Shown here: piece by piece, positions 25,226 to 35,000 of the stretch
How the letters are laid out: each line of letters opens with the position of its first letter
Numbering within the stretch: the first letter of the stretch is position 1
Source of the DNA: an uncultured Acetatifactor sp.
GTDB lineage: Bacteria; Bacillota; Clostridia; Lachnospirales; Lachnospiraceae
DNA length: 64,000 nt
Direction of reading: 5' to 3'
Assembly (NCBI GenBank): GCA_947581865.1
Contig: CANPWA010000001.1
Location: 166,530-230,529 of the forward strand
Position numbers and translations under genes: made by a program
The notes under the pieces: model-generated
What the model saw: the letters and a program-made list of their open reading frames with translations, nothing else
What the model was told of the DNA's origin: nothing
Databases searched by the model: none

Positions 25226-26985
25226 AAAGAGAGAGGGTTCTTTTTGCGGCAGGTTTTGCCGCCGTGGCGCTTCTTTCACTGCCCTGTATGCTTCTCGGAG
25301 AGCAGGCAGTCTTTACCTATCACGACCAGCTGGACGGGGAACTGCCCGCATATATCCTGCAGGCAAAGCACCTTTGGGACGGTGACGTTCTGCCTGAATT
25401 TTTGGGAGGGGCGTCCAAGACCGCGCTGATGCCGCCTGCCCCGGGCTGTGTTCTCCTGTTTCGGGTATTGTCTCCGCTGACTTCGCTGATCCTCATGCAG
25501 CTTGCGGGCAGCCTGGCAGGGTATGTGGGAATGTATCTGTTGTGCAGGAAGGCAGCGGGAAATGAGACCGCGGCGCTGATCGCGGGGGGCTTTTATGCCG
25601 CCCTGCCTTTTCTCCCGGTGTACGGGCTTTCCCAGTTTGGGCTGCCCCTGCTTTTGTGGTGTGTGCTCTGCGCCCGGGATGGGAAGGGGGGCAGGTCGCT
25701 TGCGGGGGCGGCGCTTTATGGGCTGGTCTATGCCTTTCATTCCTCTTTGGTCTTGGTGGGATTTGGCGTGCTGGGCGTGCTGGCGCTGTGGATTTTTTGG
25801 GAGTTGTCCGGTGTGTTCAGGGAGCCCTCCGAAAAAATAACGGCAAAACGCGGCGGGCTGCGCATGGGAGTGCTCTGGCTGTGCCTGTGCATCCCCTATC
25901 TTCTGTGCAATCATGACCTCATCGCTCAGCTGTTGGGCGCGGGGGATGCCGCAAGTTCCCACAAGGAGGAATATGTGCTTTCCGGCACGGGGCTGTGGCC
26001 GGGCTGGTGGTCCGCCCTGCTTCACGGGGGTCAGCACAGCGAGGATTATCACCTGGGTTTTGCCCTGTTTGTGGCAGCGGTTCTGGGGCTGTGCATTTTC
26101 CGCAGACATCGGGACTCTTCTCGGACGGATATCCGGCGTGTCATGACCACAGCGCTGACAGGGATCCTGCTGCTGGCAGGTATTTCCGCTCTTTGGAATA
26201 CTTCTGCGGCAGTCTCTCTCCGGGGACGAATGGGCGCCTTGGGCGCCTTTCAGCTGGATCGGCTGTTGTGGCTTTGCCCCTGTCTCTGGTATCTGCTTTT
26301 GGGGTGTGCGCTGGCGTATGTCATGCGCCTGCTTCGGGAGGAGAAAACCTTCGCAAGGGCTTTGGGTGCGGCCGGCTGTATTCTGGCAGTGGTCTCTTTG
26401 GGAGTGACCGGGCTGGGGATCTTGAAAAACAGCGATGTCAAGTCGAACCTGCAGAAGCTCTGCAATGCGGATTATCCTGCGTTTAGCTACGGTGATTATT
26501 ACGCGGTGGGCGTGATGGAACAGGTGCGGGATTTTATGACGGAATATACGGGGGAGGAGCCGGAGGCGTACCGGGTGGTGAGCTTAGGGATCGACCCGGC
26601 AGCCGCCCTGTATCACGGATTTTACTGTCTGGACGGTTATTCCAACAATTATTCCCTGGAATATAAGCACCGCTTCCGCAGAGTGATCGCTCCCGCGCTT
26701 GAGGAAAGCGAGTATCTGCGGGATTATTTTGACGACTGGGGCAATCGTTGTTATCTCTTTGGCACCGAGAGCCCGGGGTATTACACCATCGAAAAGAACG
26801 GATTTTATTTTCAGCATCTGGAGTGTGACACAAAGGCGCTCAGAGAGCTTGGGGGGAATTATCTTTTTTCTGCCGCCTATATCGCCAACAGTGACGAGCT
26901 GGGGCTGACGCTTCTGCGGGAGGAGCCCTTTGAGACCCAGGAGAGTTACTATCGCATTTTTGTCTATGAGGTGGCAGAGCCCTGA
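25222..26985 (+). CDS. Polytopic membrane protein, YkoS-like (DUF6044-type), paralogue of the gene at 8213
   Basis: A 587-residue protein with about a dozen helices and a soluble C-terminal domain. The start overlaps the previous stop (ATGA). The first outer loop has TYHDQLDGELPAY and EFLGGASKT; then LPVYGLSQFGLPLLL, which matches LYPVYGLSQMGIPLIL in the 8213 protein. The C-terminal domain shares LDGYSNNYSLEYKHRFRRVI and DDWGNRCYLF with that paralogue. The acidic loop and fold size suit a GT-C sugar transferase, but the family is not characterised as far as I know, and the DUF number is from memory. It probably adds a sugar different from that added by its paralogue. Confidence 0.65.
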   Translation: MKRERVLFAAGFAAVALLSLPCMLLGEQAVFTYHDQLDGELPAYILQAKHLWDGDVLPEFLGGASKTALMPPAPGCVLLFRVLSPLTSLILMQLAGSLAGYVGMYLLCRKAAGNETAALIAGGFYAALPFLPVYGLSQFGLPLLLWCVLCARDGKGGRSLAGAALYGLVYAFHSSLVLVGFGVLGVLALWIFWELSGVFREPSEKITAKRGGLRMGVLWLCLCIPYLLCNHDLIAQLLGAGDAASSHKEEYVLSGTGLWPGWWSALLHGGQHSEDYHLGFALFVAAVLGLCIFRRHRDSSRTDIRRVMTTALTGILLLAGISALWNTSAAVSLRGRMGALGAFQLDRLLWLCPCLWYLLLGCALAYVMRLLREEKTFARALGAAGCILAVVSLGVTGLGILKNSDVKSNLQKLCNADYPAFSYGDYYAVGVMEQVRDFMTEYTGEEPEAYRVVSLGIDPAAALYHGFYCLDGYSNNYSLEYKHRFRRVIAPALEESEYLRDYFDDWGNRCYLFGTESPGYYTIEKNGFYFQHLECDTKALRELGGNYLFSAAYIANSDELGLTLLREEPFETQESYYRIFVYEVAEP

Positions 26986-27018
26986 GGAACAAAGTTCCAA
27001 AGAAGCAAGAGGAGACAG

Positions 27019-28842
27019 ATGGGAAAAGAAGATAGAAAGCCGCTTGCCGGAAAAGTAACTGCATATGGACCGGAGTTTTTGGTCATCCTGCTGTGCGCGG
27101 TGCTTTTGCTGGGCGATATCAGTCATAAAAAGGGTTACCACATGGATGAACTTTTGAGCTTTGAACTTGCAAATGCGCTGTTTAATCCGTGGATCGTGCC
27201 CACCCAGCCCCAGGGAAGGCTGGCGAAATTTGTGGAAGATGAGCTGCGGGGTGAAACCTTTGGGGAAACCTGTAAAAACCTTGCGGATACGGTGCAGGAT
27301 ATCCTGCAAAACCGCGGGAACAGCAAGATCCTGTCCTATCAGGCGGATGTGTATCCGGAGCCGGTGTGGATCACCAGACAGCAGTTCCTCGATTATATCA
27401 CGGTGGATGACGGGGATGCCTTCCAATATCTGTCGGTATATTTTAATGTAAAGGACGACAATCATCCCCCTCTGCACTTTATGGCGCTGCATACGGTATG
27501 CTCCCTTTTCCGGGGACGGATCACACCTCTGATGGGATGCGGGATCAATCTCGTGTGTGTGCTGGGTGTCATGGGCATGCTGATGTGGCTGGGACGCAGA
27601 CTGCTGGCCGGGGAGTATTCCGACGGCTCAGAAAACAGCTATGGAAGGTGGACGGGGCTTTTCGCGGCAGCGCTCTACGGGCTGTCCGCGGGGGCGCTCT
27701 CCACCACACTTTTGATCCGGATGTACGCCATGGTGACATTCTTTTGTGTGGCATTCTTTGCCATACACATAGACAGGCTCTATGGCAGGCATGGTTTTGC
27801 GAAGGGCAATAAACTCCTGTTTGCAGTGACAGTGCTGGGATTCTGGACACAGTATTTCTTTCTGTTCTATTGTCTGATCCTGGCGGCAGTGACGGTTGTG
27901 GTCTTATGGCGCGGAAAACGCAGAAAAGAGCTGTGGGCGTATGTCAGAACGGAGCTGTCTGCCGCTGTGGCGGGAGTACTGGTATTTCCGTTCTCCATCC
28001 CGGACGTGTTCTCCAGCGGAAGGGGAGTGGAGGCATTGACAAATCTCTCCTTAGGGCTTTCCGGCTATGGGGAGCGGCTTGCCGCATTCGGGAAAATTCT
28101 GACGGAGCGTCTGGGCGTGGGCTGTGTGGCTCTGATGCTGGCAGCCCTGGCGGCAGAGCTTGTCCTTTTGTTTTGCAGGAGAAGGAATACGGATCAAAGC
28201 GGCGGCAGGGACAAAAAGCCTGCCTCTTCCCGCACGGCGGAGAAGATCTGTGTGTGTGTTCTGCCGGCGGCAGGATATTTTCTGCTGGCGGCGCGCATGT
28301 CCCCCTATCTGGTGGACAGATATATCATGCCCCTGTTTCCCTTTGCGGTCCTTTTTATGGTAACGGCAGTGATGTGGCTTGCCGTGCGGCTGAGAGGGAC
28401 AGGAAGCTTACGCCCCGCACTGGGTAAGGTGCTGCCTGCGGCAGTGCTTCTGGCGGCAGTGGTCTGCCAGCTTTGGGATCCTCTGCGGTATCAGGACAGC
28501 TATCTCTATGAGAACTACCCTGTCCAGGAGGCGATCGCGGAGCAATACGCCGGGCTGCCCTGCATCTGTGTGGGGGAGGGTGTGGGGTATTACGAAAATC
28601 TCCTGGAGTTCACCCACTATGAGAAAACCCTGATCCTGACGCCCGGGGAATTGGAAAACCGCAGAGAGAGAGCCTCCCTCGACTCTCTGGAACAGGCGGT
28701 GCTGCTCCTGAAGGACGGGACGGACCGGGAGGCGGTGTGTGATATTCTGGAGAAAGAGTACGGGCTGTCTCCCCGGGAGACGCTGCTGGAGACCGGGAGC
28801 GTGTACGGCGACAGAATCCTATTGTTAAAACGGAGAAAATAG
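27019..28842 (+). CDS. GT39-like membrane glycosyltransferase candidate
   Basis: A 607-residue polytopic protein with a clear GT-C look. The first outer loop has HMDELLSFELAN at about 40-51, and the second has KDDNHPPLHFMALH near 150. An acidic residue followed by a HPP motif is the pattern in ArnT/PMT-like GT39 enzymes, which take sugars from polyprenyl phosphate carriers. Helices run to about residue 490, and a soluble tail of about 115 residues ends in GDRILLLKRR. The start is supported by AGGAGAC upstream. A GtrB-like enzyme in the same locus could make its donor. The acceptor (glycan or protein) is unknown. Confidence 0.65.
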   Translation: MGKEDRKPLAGKVTAYGPEFLVILLCAVLLLGDISHKKGYHMDELLSFELANALFNPWIVPTQPQGRLAKFVEDELRGETFGETCKNLADTVQDILQNRGNSKILSYQADVYPEPVWITRQQFLDYITVDDGDAFQYLSVYFNVKDDNHPPLHFMALHTVCSLFRGRITPLMGCGINLVCVLGVMGMLMWLGRRLLAGEYSDGSENSYGRWTGLFAAALYGLSAGALSTTLLIRMYAMVTFFCVAFFAIHIDRLYGRHGFAKGNKLLFAVTVLGFWTQYFFLFYCLILAAVTVVVLWRGKRRKELWAYVRTELSAAVAGVLVFPFSIPDVFSSGRGVEALTNLSLGLSGYGERLAAFGKILTERLGVGCVALMLAALAAELVLLFCRRRNTDQSGGRDKKPASSRTAEKICVCVLPAAGYFLLAARMSPYLVDRYIMPLFPFAVLFMVTAVMWLAVRLRGTGSLRPALGKVLPAAVLLAAVVCQLWDPLRYQDSYLYENYPVQEAIAEQYAGLPCICVGEGVGYYENLLEFTHYEKTLILTPGELENRRERASLDSLEQAVLLLKDGTDREAVCDILEKEYGLSPRETLLETGSVYGDRILLLKRRK

Positions 28843-29937
28843 ATGGAAAGTATGCCCTTAGTGATTCGGATCTTCATAATGGCGCTGTGGCTGTCCGTCA
28901 TCCCTGCGGCGGCGGGAGGCTGCTTTCAGAGAGTTTTAAAGCGTGACGGCGCTTCGGGGAATCCCGCGGCGGCGCGGGTGGTTTTTGGCTGGGTGAGCGG
29001 TCAGATGCTGCTCTGGGCGGTGTTTCAGGCATTGTGTGTTCCCTGTGTGCTCCGGGAGTCAACTTTTGACAAGGTAGTCCGCCTCTTTGAAGCGGCAACA
29101 GCCGCGCTTGTCCTTGCGGGGGCAGTGATCATGATCGTACAGAGGGAAAAAATAAAGCCTGTGCCCGGCCCGGAACGCTCCGGAAAAAACCGGGTGCAGA
29201 CAGGGCTGTGGCTCTGTTTCTTTGTTCTGCTGGGGCTGCAGCTGGTACAGGCGCTGCGCCTCACCTACGCGGACGGCGATGACGCCTACTATGTGGCGGT
29301 CTCCACCATCACGGAAAATGCAGAGACCCTGTACCGCAAGCTCCCCTATACGGGGGGAACCACCAGCGTGGACATAAGACATGGTCTGGCGCCCTTTCCC
29401 ATCTGGATTGCCTTTCTGGCAAGGGTAAGCGGCATCCCCACAGTCAGCGCCGCACACATTGCCGTGCCCCTGATGCTGATCCCCATGACTTACGGAATCT
29501 TTTATCTGCTGGGCAGACGGATGTTGAAAGGAAAGAAAAACGCCCTGCCCTTGTTTCTGATCTTTACGGAGCTGCTGACGCTGTTCGGTGACTACTCATT
29601 TTATACGGTGGAAAACTTTATGCTGGCGCGCAGCAGACAGGGAAAGGCAGCTCTGGGGAGCATCATCTTTCCCATGCTTTTGCTGCTTTTGCTGGTGTTT
29701 GCCGAAAGGATTTCGGAAGGGAAAAAGAGCGGTGCATCCTACTGGATTTTGTTGTGCTCTGTCATGACGGCAGGATGCCTTTGCAGCACCGTGGGATCGT
29801 TTCTTTCATGCCTGTTTGTGGCGGTTTCGGGAATCTGTATCGCTGTGGCTTACCGCCGGTTTAAGGTGCTGCCGCCCCTTGCGCTGTGCTGTGCGCCCTG
29901 TGTCTGTTATGCGCTGCTTTATCTGACCCAGCCATGA
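28843..29937 (+). CDS. Polytopic membrane protein (DUF6077-like), possibly shortened
   Basis: A 364-residue protein with about nine helices. It starts directly after the previous stop (TAG then ATG), with GGAGAAAA upstream. An acidic outer segment, TYADGDDAYYVAVS, near residue 143 and the following RKLPYTGG recall membrane proteins I remember as DUF6077; that name is from memory. It stops right after a helix (ALLYLTQP), and the next ORF begins 36 bp later with more helices and a soluble domain. Family members of this kind, as I recall, are longer and include such a tail, so the two ORFs may be one split gene or two partner subunits. Confidence 0.55.
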   Translation: MESMPLVIRIFIMALWLSVIPAAAGGCFQRVLKRDGASGNPAAARVVFGWVSGQMLLWAVFQALCVPCVLRESTFDKVVRLFEAATAALVLAGAVIMIVQREKIKPVPGPERSGKNRVQTGLWLCFFVLLGLQLVQALRLTYADGDDAYYVAVSTITENAETLYRKLPYTGGTTSVDIRHGLAPFPIWIAFLARVSGIPTVSAAHIAVPLMLIPMTYGIFYLLGRRMLKGKKNALPLFLIFTELLTLFGDYSFYTVENFMLARSRQGKAALGSIIFPMLLLLLLVFAERISEGKKSGASYWILLCSVMTAGCLCSTVGSFLSCLFVAVSGICIAVAYRRFKVLPPLALCCAPCVCYALLYLTQP

Positions 29938-29973
29938 TAAAAAGCCGTTTGCTGCGGCGGAATGCGAGGAAGT

Positions 29974-30750
29974 ATGGAAAATCATGCCATTGTGCTCTTT
30001 CGTGAATATATGGGAACGGGACTCATTGTGATGTGGTTTCTGGTCTCTTTAGTCTATCTGTTCCTGAAGGAAGAGAAAAAGCAGATCCGGGTGCTGTTTC
30101 TCTATGTTCCGCTGGTATTGCTGTTATTGTTTTTCAACCCCCTGTTTGGTTTTCTGATGAGCAGATACATGGGGGATGATATTTCTTACCGTATCCTGTG
30201 GCTTTTGCCGGTGACGGTGGTGATCGCCTACACCTGTGTGTCGGTCTACGGCCGCCTCGCGGGGCGGAAGCGCATTGCTTTCAGTGTGCTGGCGGTCTTT
30301 CTGGTCATGGCATCGGGAAAGTGGATTTATTCCAACAGCTTTTTTTCCCGGGCGGAGAATCTCTATCATGTGCCTGACAGCATTGTGCATATCTGCGATG
30401 CCATAGAGGTGCCGGGGAGAGAAGTCACCGCAGTGTTTCCGCTGGATATGGTGCAGTATGTGAGGCAGTATTCCCCGGTGGTCTGCATGCCCTATGGCCG
30501 GGAGATTCTTGTGGAGAGCTGGAATGAGTGGGCGATTCAGAATCCTCTCTGCGATGCCATGGAGGCGGAGCAGATAAACGCTGCCCGGCTCTGCGCGCTG
30601 GCAAAGGAACAGGGCTGCATCTACATTGTGCTGCCCGGGGACAAGACCATCGCAGGAAGCATGGAGGAGGCGGGGTACGGGCTGTTTCTGGAGACCGACG
30701 GGTATAGAGTGTATAAGGATAAGGCTTTTGATGCCGCTTCCTCAATTTAA
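29974..30750 (+). CDS. Membrane protein with soluble C-terminal domain, companion of the preceding DUF6077-like gene
   Basis: A 258-residue protein with four helices in the first 120 residues and a soluble C-terminal half. The middle NPLFGFLMSRYMGDDISYRILWLLP looks like the middle of longer polytopic proteins. I used ATG 29974, although the GAGGA before it is only three bases away; ATG 29962 is the other choice. The soluble half ends in YRVYKDKAF, the same type of ending (a tyrosine-rich last strand) as the tails of the 8213 and 25222 proteins. Function unknown. It is the last gene of the glycan locus; an AT-rich gap and a new promoter follow. Confidence 0.55.
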   Translation: MENHAIVLFREYMGTGLIVMWFLVSLVYLFLKEEKKQIRVLFLYVPLVLLLLFFNPLFGFLMSRYMGDDISYRILWLLPVTVVIAYTCVSVYGRLAGRKRIAFSVLAVFLVMASGKWIYSNSFFSRAENLYHVPDSIVHICDAIEVPGREVTAVFPLDMVQYVRQYSPVVCMPYGREILVESWNEWAIQNPLCDAMEAEQINAARLCALAKEQGCIYIVLPGDKTIAGSMEEAGYGLFLETDGYRVYKDKAFDAASSI

Positions 30751-30766
30751 TTTTCTAAAAATCTGC

Positions 30767-30794
30767 TTGCATATTTTTATCAGAAGCTTATAAT
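30767..30794 (+). promoter_or_regulatory. Predicted promoter of the Rpn-like gene
   Basis: TTGCAT at 30767-30772, a 16-base spacer and a perfect TATAAT at 30789-30794, in an AT-rich gap after the glycan locus. The expected transcript begins near 30801, about 43 bases before the ATG at 30844. The -35 box is weak. Confidence 0.5.
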
Positions 30795-30843
30795 GAAAAG
30801 TACAGACAGATTTCCCCTGCCAACATTCGACAAAGGAGAATTT

Positions 30844-31644
30844 ATGGCAAAAAGGAAATTTGAAGACCTGAACTTAAAAGACGCGTTTTTGTTTGGTGCT
30901 GCGCTGGAGGACGAGGAGACCTGCAGGCTGTCCCTGGAGCTTATGCTGGGGAGAGAGATTTCCTCCGTGACGGTGCACGCCGAACACACCATTTTCTACA
31001 ACTCCGACTACCGCAGTGTCCGGCTGGACATCTTTGCGACGGACGAGGAGCAGAGCCGCTACAATGTGGAGATGCAGGGGGTGAGCCGGGGAAACCTCGC
31101 CAGGAGAAGCCGTCTGTATCAGGCGCAGCTGGATGCCTCGGCGTTAACCCCGGGGGAGAGCTTTGAAACGCTGCCTCCCGGATATGTCATCTTTGTGTGT
31201 GCATTTGACCCCTTCGGGAGCGGGCTGTACCGCTACACCTTTGAAAACCGCTGCCTGGAGACGGGGATGCCCCTGGAGGATGGAGCAAGGAAGATATTTC
31301 TAAGCACCAGGGGGACGGATGACTCCGGGGTGCCGGAAGGGCTGGTGCACTTTCTGAAGTATGTGGAGGAGAGCACGGAGAGCTGTGCGAGGAGCCTGGG
31401 GGACGAGACGGTGAACCGGATCCACCGGCGCGTGGAGGAGTTGAAGAAGAGCAGAGAATGGGGGCAGAGGTACATGAAGTTTGAAGAGCTGTTAAAGGAT
31501 GCGAGGGAAGAGGGCATGGAAGAGGGAACCGCCCGTATGCAGCGTCTGATAGAGCGGATGACAACCGCCGGCGAGGCGCATCTGACGGCAAAGCTTTCCG
31601 ATACGGATTTTTTGAACGAGATGTACGAAAAGCATCAGATCTGA
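30844..31644 (+). CDS. Rpn family recombination-promoting nuclease / PD-(D/E)XK transposase-like protein
   Basis: A 266-residue protein. I chose ATG 30844, four bases after AAAGGAG, over the track's 30793, which falls on the -10 box. The opening KFEDLNLKDAFLFGAAL and the early LELMLGREI match the Rpn / PD-(D/E)XK nuclease family transposase proteins common in Clostridia. The nuclease core is RLDIFATDEE (D62) and NVEMQ (E76 and Q78), the ExQ variant of the PD-(D/E)XK site. The C-terminal part has a helical DAREEGMEEGTARM stretch found in many family members. Such proteins cut DNA and promote RecA-independent recombination. It stands alone with its own promoter between the glycan locus and the pectinases, and it may be a mobile passenger. 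Confidence 0.8.
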   Translation: MAKRKFEDLNLKDAFLFGAALEDEETCRLSLELMLGREISSVTVHAEHTIFYNSDYRSVRLDIFATDEEQSRYNVEMQGVSRGNLARRSRLYQAQLDASALTPGESFETLPPGYVIFVCAFDPFGSGLYRYTFENRCLETGMPLEDGARKIFLSTRGTDDSGVPEGLVHFLKYVEESTESCARSLGDETVNRIHRRVEELKKSREWGQRYMKFEELLKDAREEGMEEGTARMQRLIERMTTAGEAHLTAKLSDTDFLNEMYEKHQI

Positions 31645-31838
31645 GGCTTTGCCCGGCACCGTGTCTGCCCGTGCTGCGCTTGCCGGCGCGGTAATGTATC
31701 GTGTTATGCCCGGTTTATGTTGTATCTGAAATTCCTGTCCTGATGTTTCTAATGGATGCGTTCGGCATCCGATTACCCCACAACAGATCCGGCAGGGGAA
31801 TCCGTCTGTGAGCGACCCCTTCTGTTATCGTTTTATAT

Positions 31839-31850
31839 TGAAGCGCTTCA
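31839..31850. promoter_or_regulatory. Perfect palindrome resembling a LacI-family (CcpA or pectin-regulator) operator
   Basis: TGAAGCGCTTCA is a perfect 12-base inverted repeat with the central CG typical of LacI-family operators and resembles a shortened cre site. It lies about 100 bases upstream of the predicted pectinase promoter. Repression or activation by CcpA or by a galacturonate-responsive LacI regulator is plausible, but no regulator gene is in the window. Confidence 0.5.
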
Positions 31851-31946
31851 TTGAGAGACTCCAGAAAAAGTCTTGTCAACTTTGCCAAATTTCACTGAAA
31901 TTAGTTGTATAATTTGTTGAAAAACTGTTCAAAGCGCATAAAAAAA

Positions 31947-31975
31947 TTGAAAAATCCATTGACAAATGCTATGCT
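31947..31975 (+). promoter_or_regulatory. Predicted promoter of the giant pectinase gene
   Basis: TTGAAA at 31947-31952, a 17-base spacer and TATGCT at 31970-31975, giving a leader of about 100 bases. A second reading in the same place uses TTGACA at 31959-31964 with a poor TAGCCT at 31981. The two overlap, so the region is promoter-like but the exact start is unsure. Confidence 0.45.
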
Positions 31976-32083
31976 AGAAATAGCCTATTAAAATATCTAT
32001 ACTAGCGTCAGTGTGTGTGTACCGGCACGGAAGTTAGGGAGGATATCAGCAAAAGGACACTATAAAAATGGGAGGAAAGGAAC

Positions 32084-35000
32084 ATGAGCAAAAAGCTTAA
32101 AAAGCAGCTGGGTAAAATAATGTCCGTTATTTTATCGGTTGCAATGCTTGTAGGGACGCTTCCGGCAGATCTGCTGGGAGGGATTGCAAGCGTAAGTGCG
32201 GCTGAGAATGCAGATGCTGCAGCCAAGATCACCTATGAACAGGGTGAATGGGCGGCAGACGGAGAGACTCAGAGCCGTACCACAACTTGGGAATTCGTCA
32301 CGAAATCTCAAGAAGCTGGCGACTCCTTTACGGGCGCTACGATTAACGAGGGCGATACCGCCTGCGGGATCACGGCGCTGGCAGGAAAGGTCAGTGTAAA
32401 GATGACAGGGCAGGGCTTTACTTTGGGTGCAGATGCGTCGGCATCTTTGCCTTTGGATAAAGACACCACTTCTGTTGTATTGAAAATAACAATGGCAAGT
32501 ACCAGTAGCGGCAGGGCGATCACGGTGGGTGATGCCGAATCCGTTGTCTTAGCCCATGGCAAAGAACTGAAAAAAGGTGAGGAATATACGTCAGAAGCAC
32601 TGGGCGCCGGGTACATGACCGTTGCGGATGATGGTACTAAGACATTAAAGCTGACTAACGGAATTGTCGAGGGAGGCTCGGCCGGCGATAGCAAGATTGG
32701 TCAGATCACTATCGTGGAGACCAAAGCTGCCGGAGGCAGTGAAGAAGGCGGCGGCGGGGAGTCCGGCGGCGGTGGTGACACCGGAAACACCGATACCGAG
32801 TCCAAGACTTATGTACTGGAAAGCAAAGACCTGGCTGCTTTTGCGCAGAACGCAAAGCAGGACAGTGAGACGGAGACTGCGGGTACGGACGGTTTCTTTA
32901 CCCTTATATACAGTACAAAATCTGCGATCAATGAAAGCTCAAAAACCTGGACGGATGGATATACGTCCGGACAGAGGATTAACTTTGGCGGTAAGGCTGA
33001 TGTTAAAAAGAATTCCATCAAGTTTACCACGACCAATGCTGCGACGGTGAAGATCTGGTTTGTACAGGGTGGATCTGATAACCGCCAGATGGTAATCCTG
33101 AATGAGGGCGGCACAGAGGTGACAGCTACCGCATTGGAGGGAATGGCACAAAATAGTCCCTACTACGGCGAGCTGGAACTGGAGGATGCCGGTACCTATT
33201 ATTTGGGAGGAAAAACCGGTAACAACTATATATATAAGGTAGAGGTAGATGTTGCCGGCGAATCCGGCGGAGAGACCCCTGCCAATGTTGAAGCAACCGT
33301 GACCGTGGAAAATAAGGAGCTGCTTTCCGAGGGAGACACCATCAAGCTGGTGGATGCTGAAGGAAAAGAAGTTGCTGTAACCGATGGCGGAAAGGTTACT
33401 TTGACAGTAGGCGCTGCTTATACCGCAGCTGTTAAGACTGCGGAGGGAACGGCGAAGGAAGGCTTTGGCGCCAAGATCAACGGTGAAAACAGCGTTACGG
33501 CGGCTGCGGATACCACGGAGCTGAAGATTACGGTGATATCCACCAAGGCTGAGGTGACTCCTTCCATCACGTTCGCTGAGGGAAGTGATTTTGGCACGAA
33601 CAAGCTCTACGCTGTAAACGGTACAAAAAAAGAGGTAGAGCTGAAAAACGGCGAAGCTGCTTTGCTGGAGAAGGAGACACTCTACAGCCTTGTTGTAAAG
33701 GATGCAGAGGGTAAGACTCTCGCGGCATGGAAAGCAGATGCAAACGCAAGCGGCAAGGCGGAGTTTACGACTTCTGCGGAGGAGAAGCAGACCGTTGCGA
33801 TTGTTCTGACGAAAGTTGCCAATGTAAAAGTGACTCCTGTTATCGAGGGCAAGGATCTGCTGGGTACCAGCAACAAGGTTGTCCTGACGGTAGGGGGGGA
33901 CAGCGTTGAAGTTGTCTCCGGAAAGGAGCTTTCGCTTCTTGCCAGCACAACATATGATATTGAGATCAAAGATGCCAATGGAAAGAAAGTAGACTCTCTT
34001 GAGGCTCTTGTGGATTCCAAGAAGACATACACTACCGGTGCGGAGGATGGCGCTGAGGTGACCATCGTTGTAAATGTACCCGTAACCAAGAAGACCACCT
34101 GGGATAAATTTGCAAAGACCGACGGAACACCGGAACTCGGGCAGGAGCTGCCTTCTAATCCCGGTATTTTGTATCAGGAGAGGGGAACCAGTTCCGGATG
34201 TTCCTACGACGGAACGCTTCGTTTCCGTCCCGGAGTTGTGCTGTATCTGCTTCTGCAGGACAGTACCACGAAAGTGACATATGCCCAGACCTGCAGCGCT
34301 ACCAATGCAGGCAGACCTACCTATGTAGGAGGCAAGGACAGCGGTTATCAGGTGGAGATGACCTCCACAGAGAGTTCTGTCACCATTGATGACGTCACGG
34401 ATCTGGTAGTGACACTGGATGGCAAGAGATATCTGCCTATCGAATCCGGCGGTGACGTAAAGATCAAGTCCATTACTCTGACAGAGTACAGCCCCGTAAA
34501 CGAAGTGACCGTGAGCGGTACGGTCAGCGGAGTAAGCGGCAAGAACATTACAGAGATCAAGTTCAAGAATCTTGACAATCCCAAGGCAGAACTTGTGAAG
34601 GCTGTTTTGGACGGGAGCGGAAAGTACACCGCGAAACTGAGACGTGTTGCCGGAAGGACCAATTATGCGGCAGTTATCTCCGCAGTGGGCTACAAGATCG
34701 ATGACGCAAACGATGCGGATAAGTTCACCCTGCTTGGAAACGATGCGACTGCAACACAGGATTTCTCCATCGCAGAGGCACCTGTGGCTACCGTTTCCGG
34801 TAAGATCACCGGTATCACCGATGTGAAGGGTGATTTGGGCGTTTCCCTGATCCCTGATAATACTGCGCTTGCGCCGATCGAGCTGACAGTGACGAAGGGC
34901 GCGAATAATGAGTATACCTATAAGGATGCTGTGCTGGAGGCTGGCAGAAAGTATACTGTCGAGCTGACCAACGCGGATGACTTTGAGGTAACCGGAGAGT

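Larger units (their letters stand above)
31645..32083 (+). other. Regulatory gap upstream of the giant pectinase (439 bp, no gene)
   Basis: I see no credible ORF here. It holds a small hairpin (GGATGC, loop, GCATCC at 31754-31770), a perfect 12-base LacI-type palindrome at 31839-31850, an isolated TATAAT at 31908-31913 without a well-spaced -35, and a TTGAAA...TATGCT promoter at 31947-31975. The composition turns strongly AT-rich from about 31830. The long leader ends in a good GGAGG ribosome site before the ATG at 32084. No rho-independent terminator for the Rpn-like gene is obvious. Confidence 0.6.

Noticed and set aside
31754-31770. Terminator for the Rpn-like gene
   Set aside because: The stem is only six base pairs and no T-run follows.
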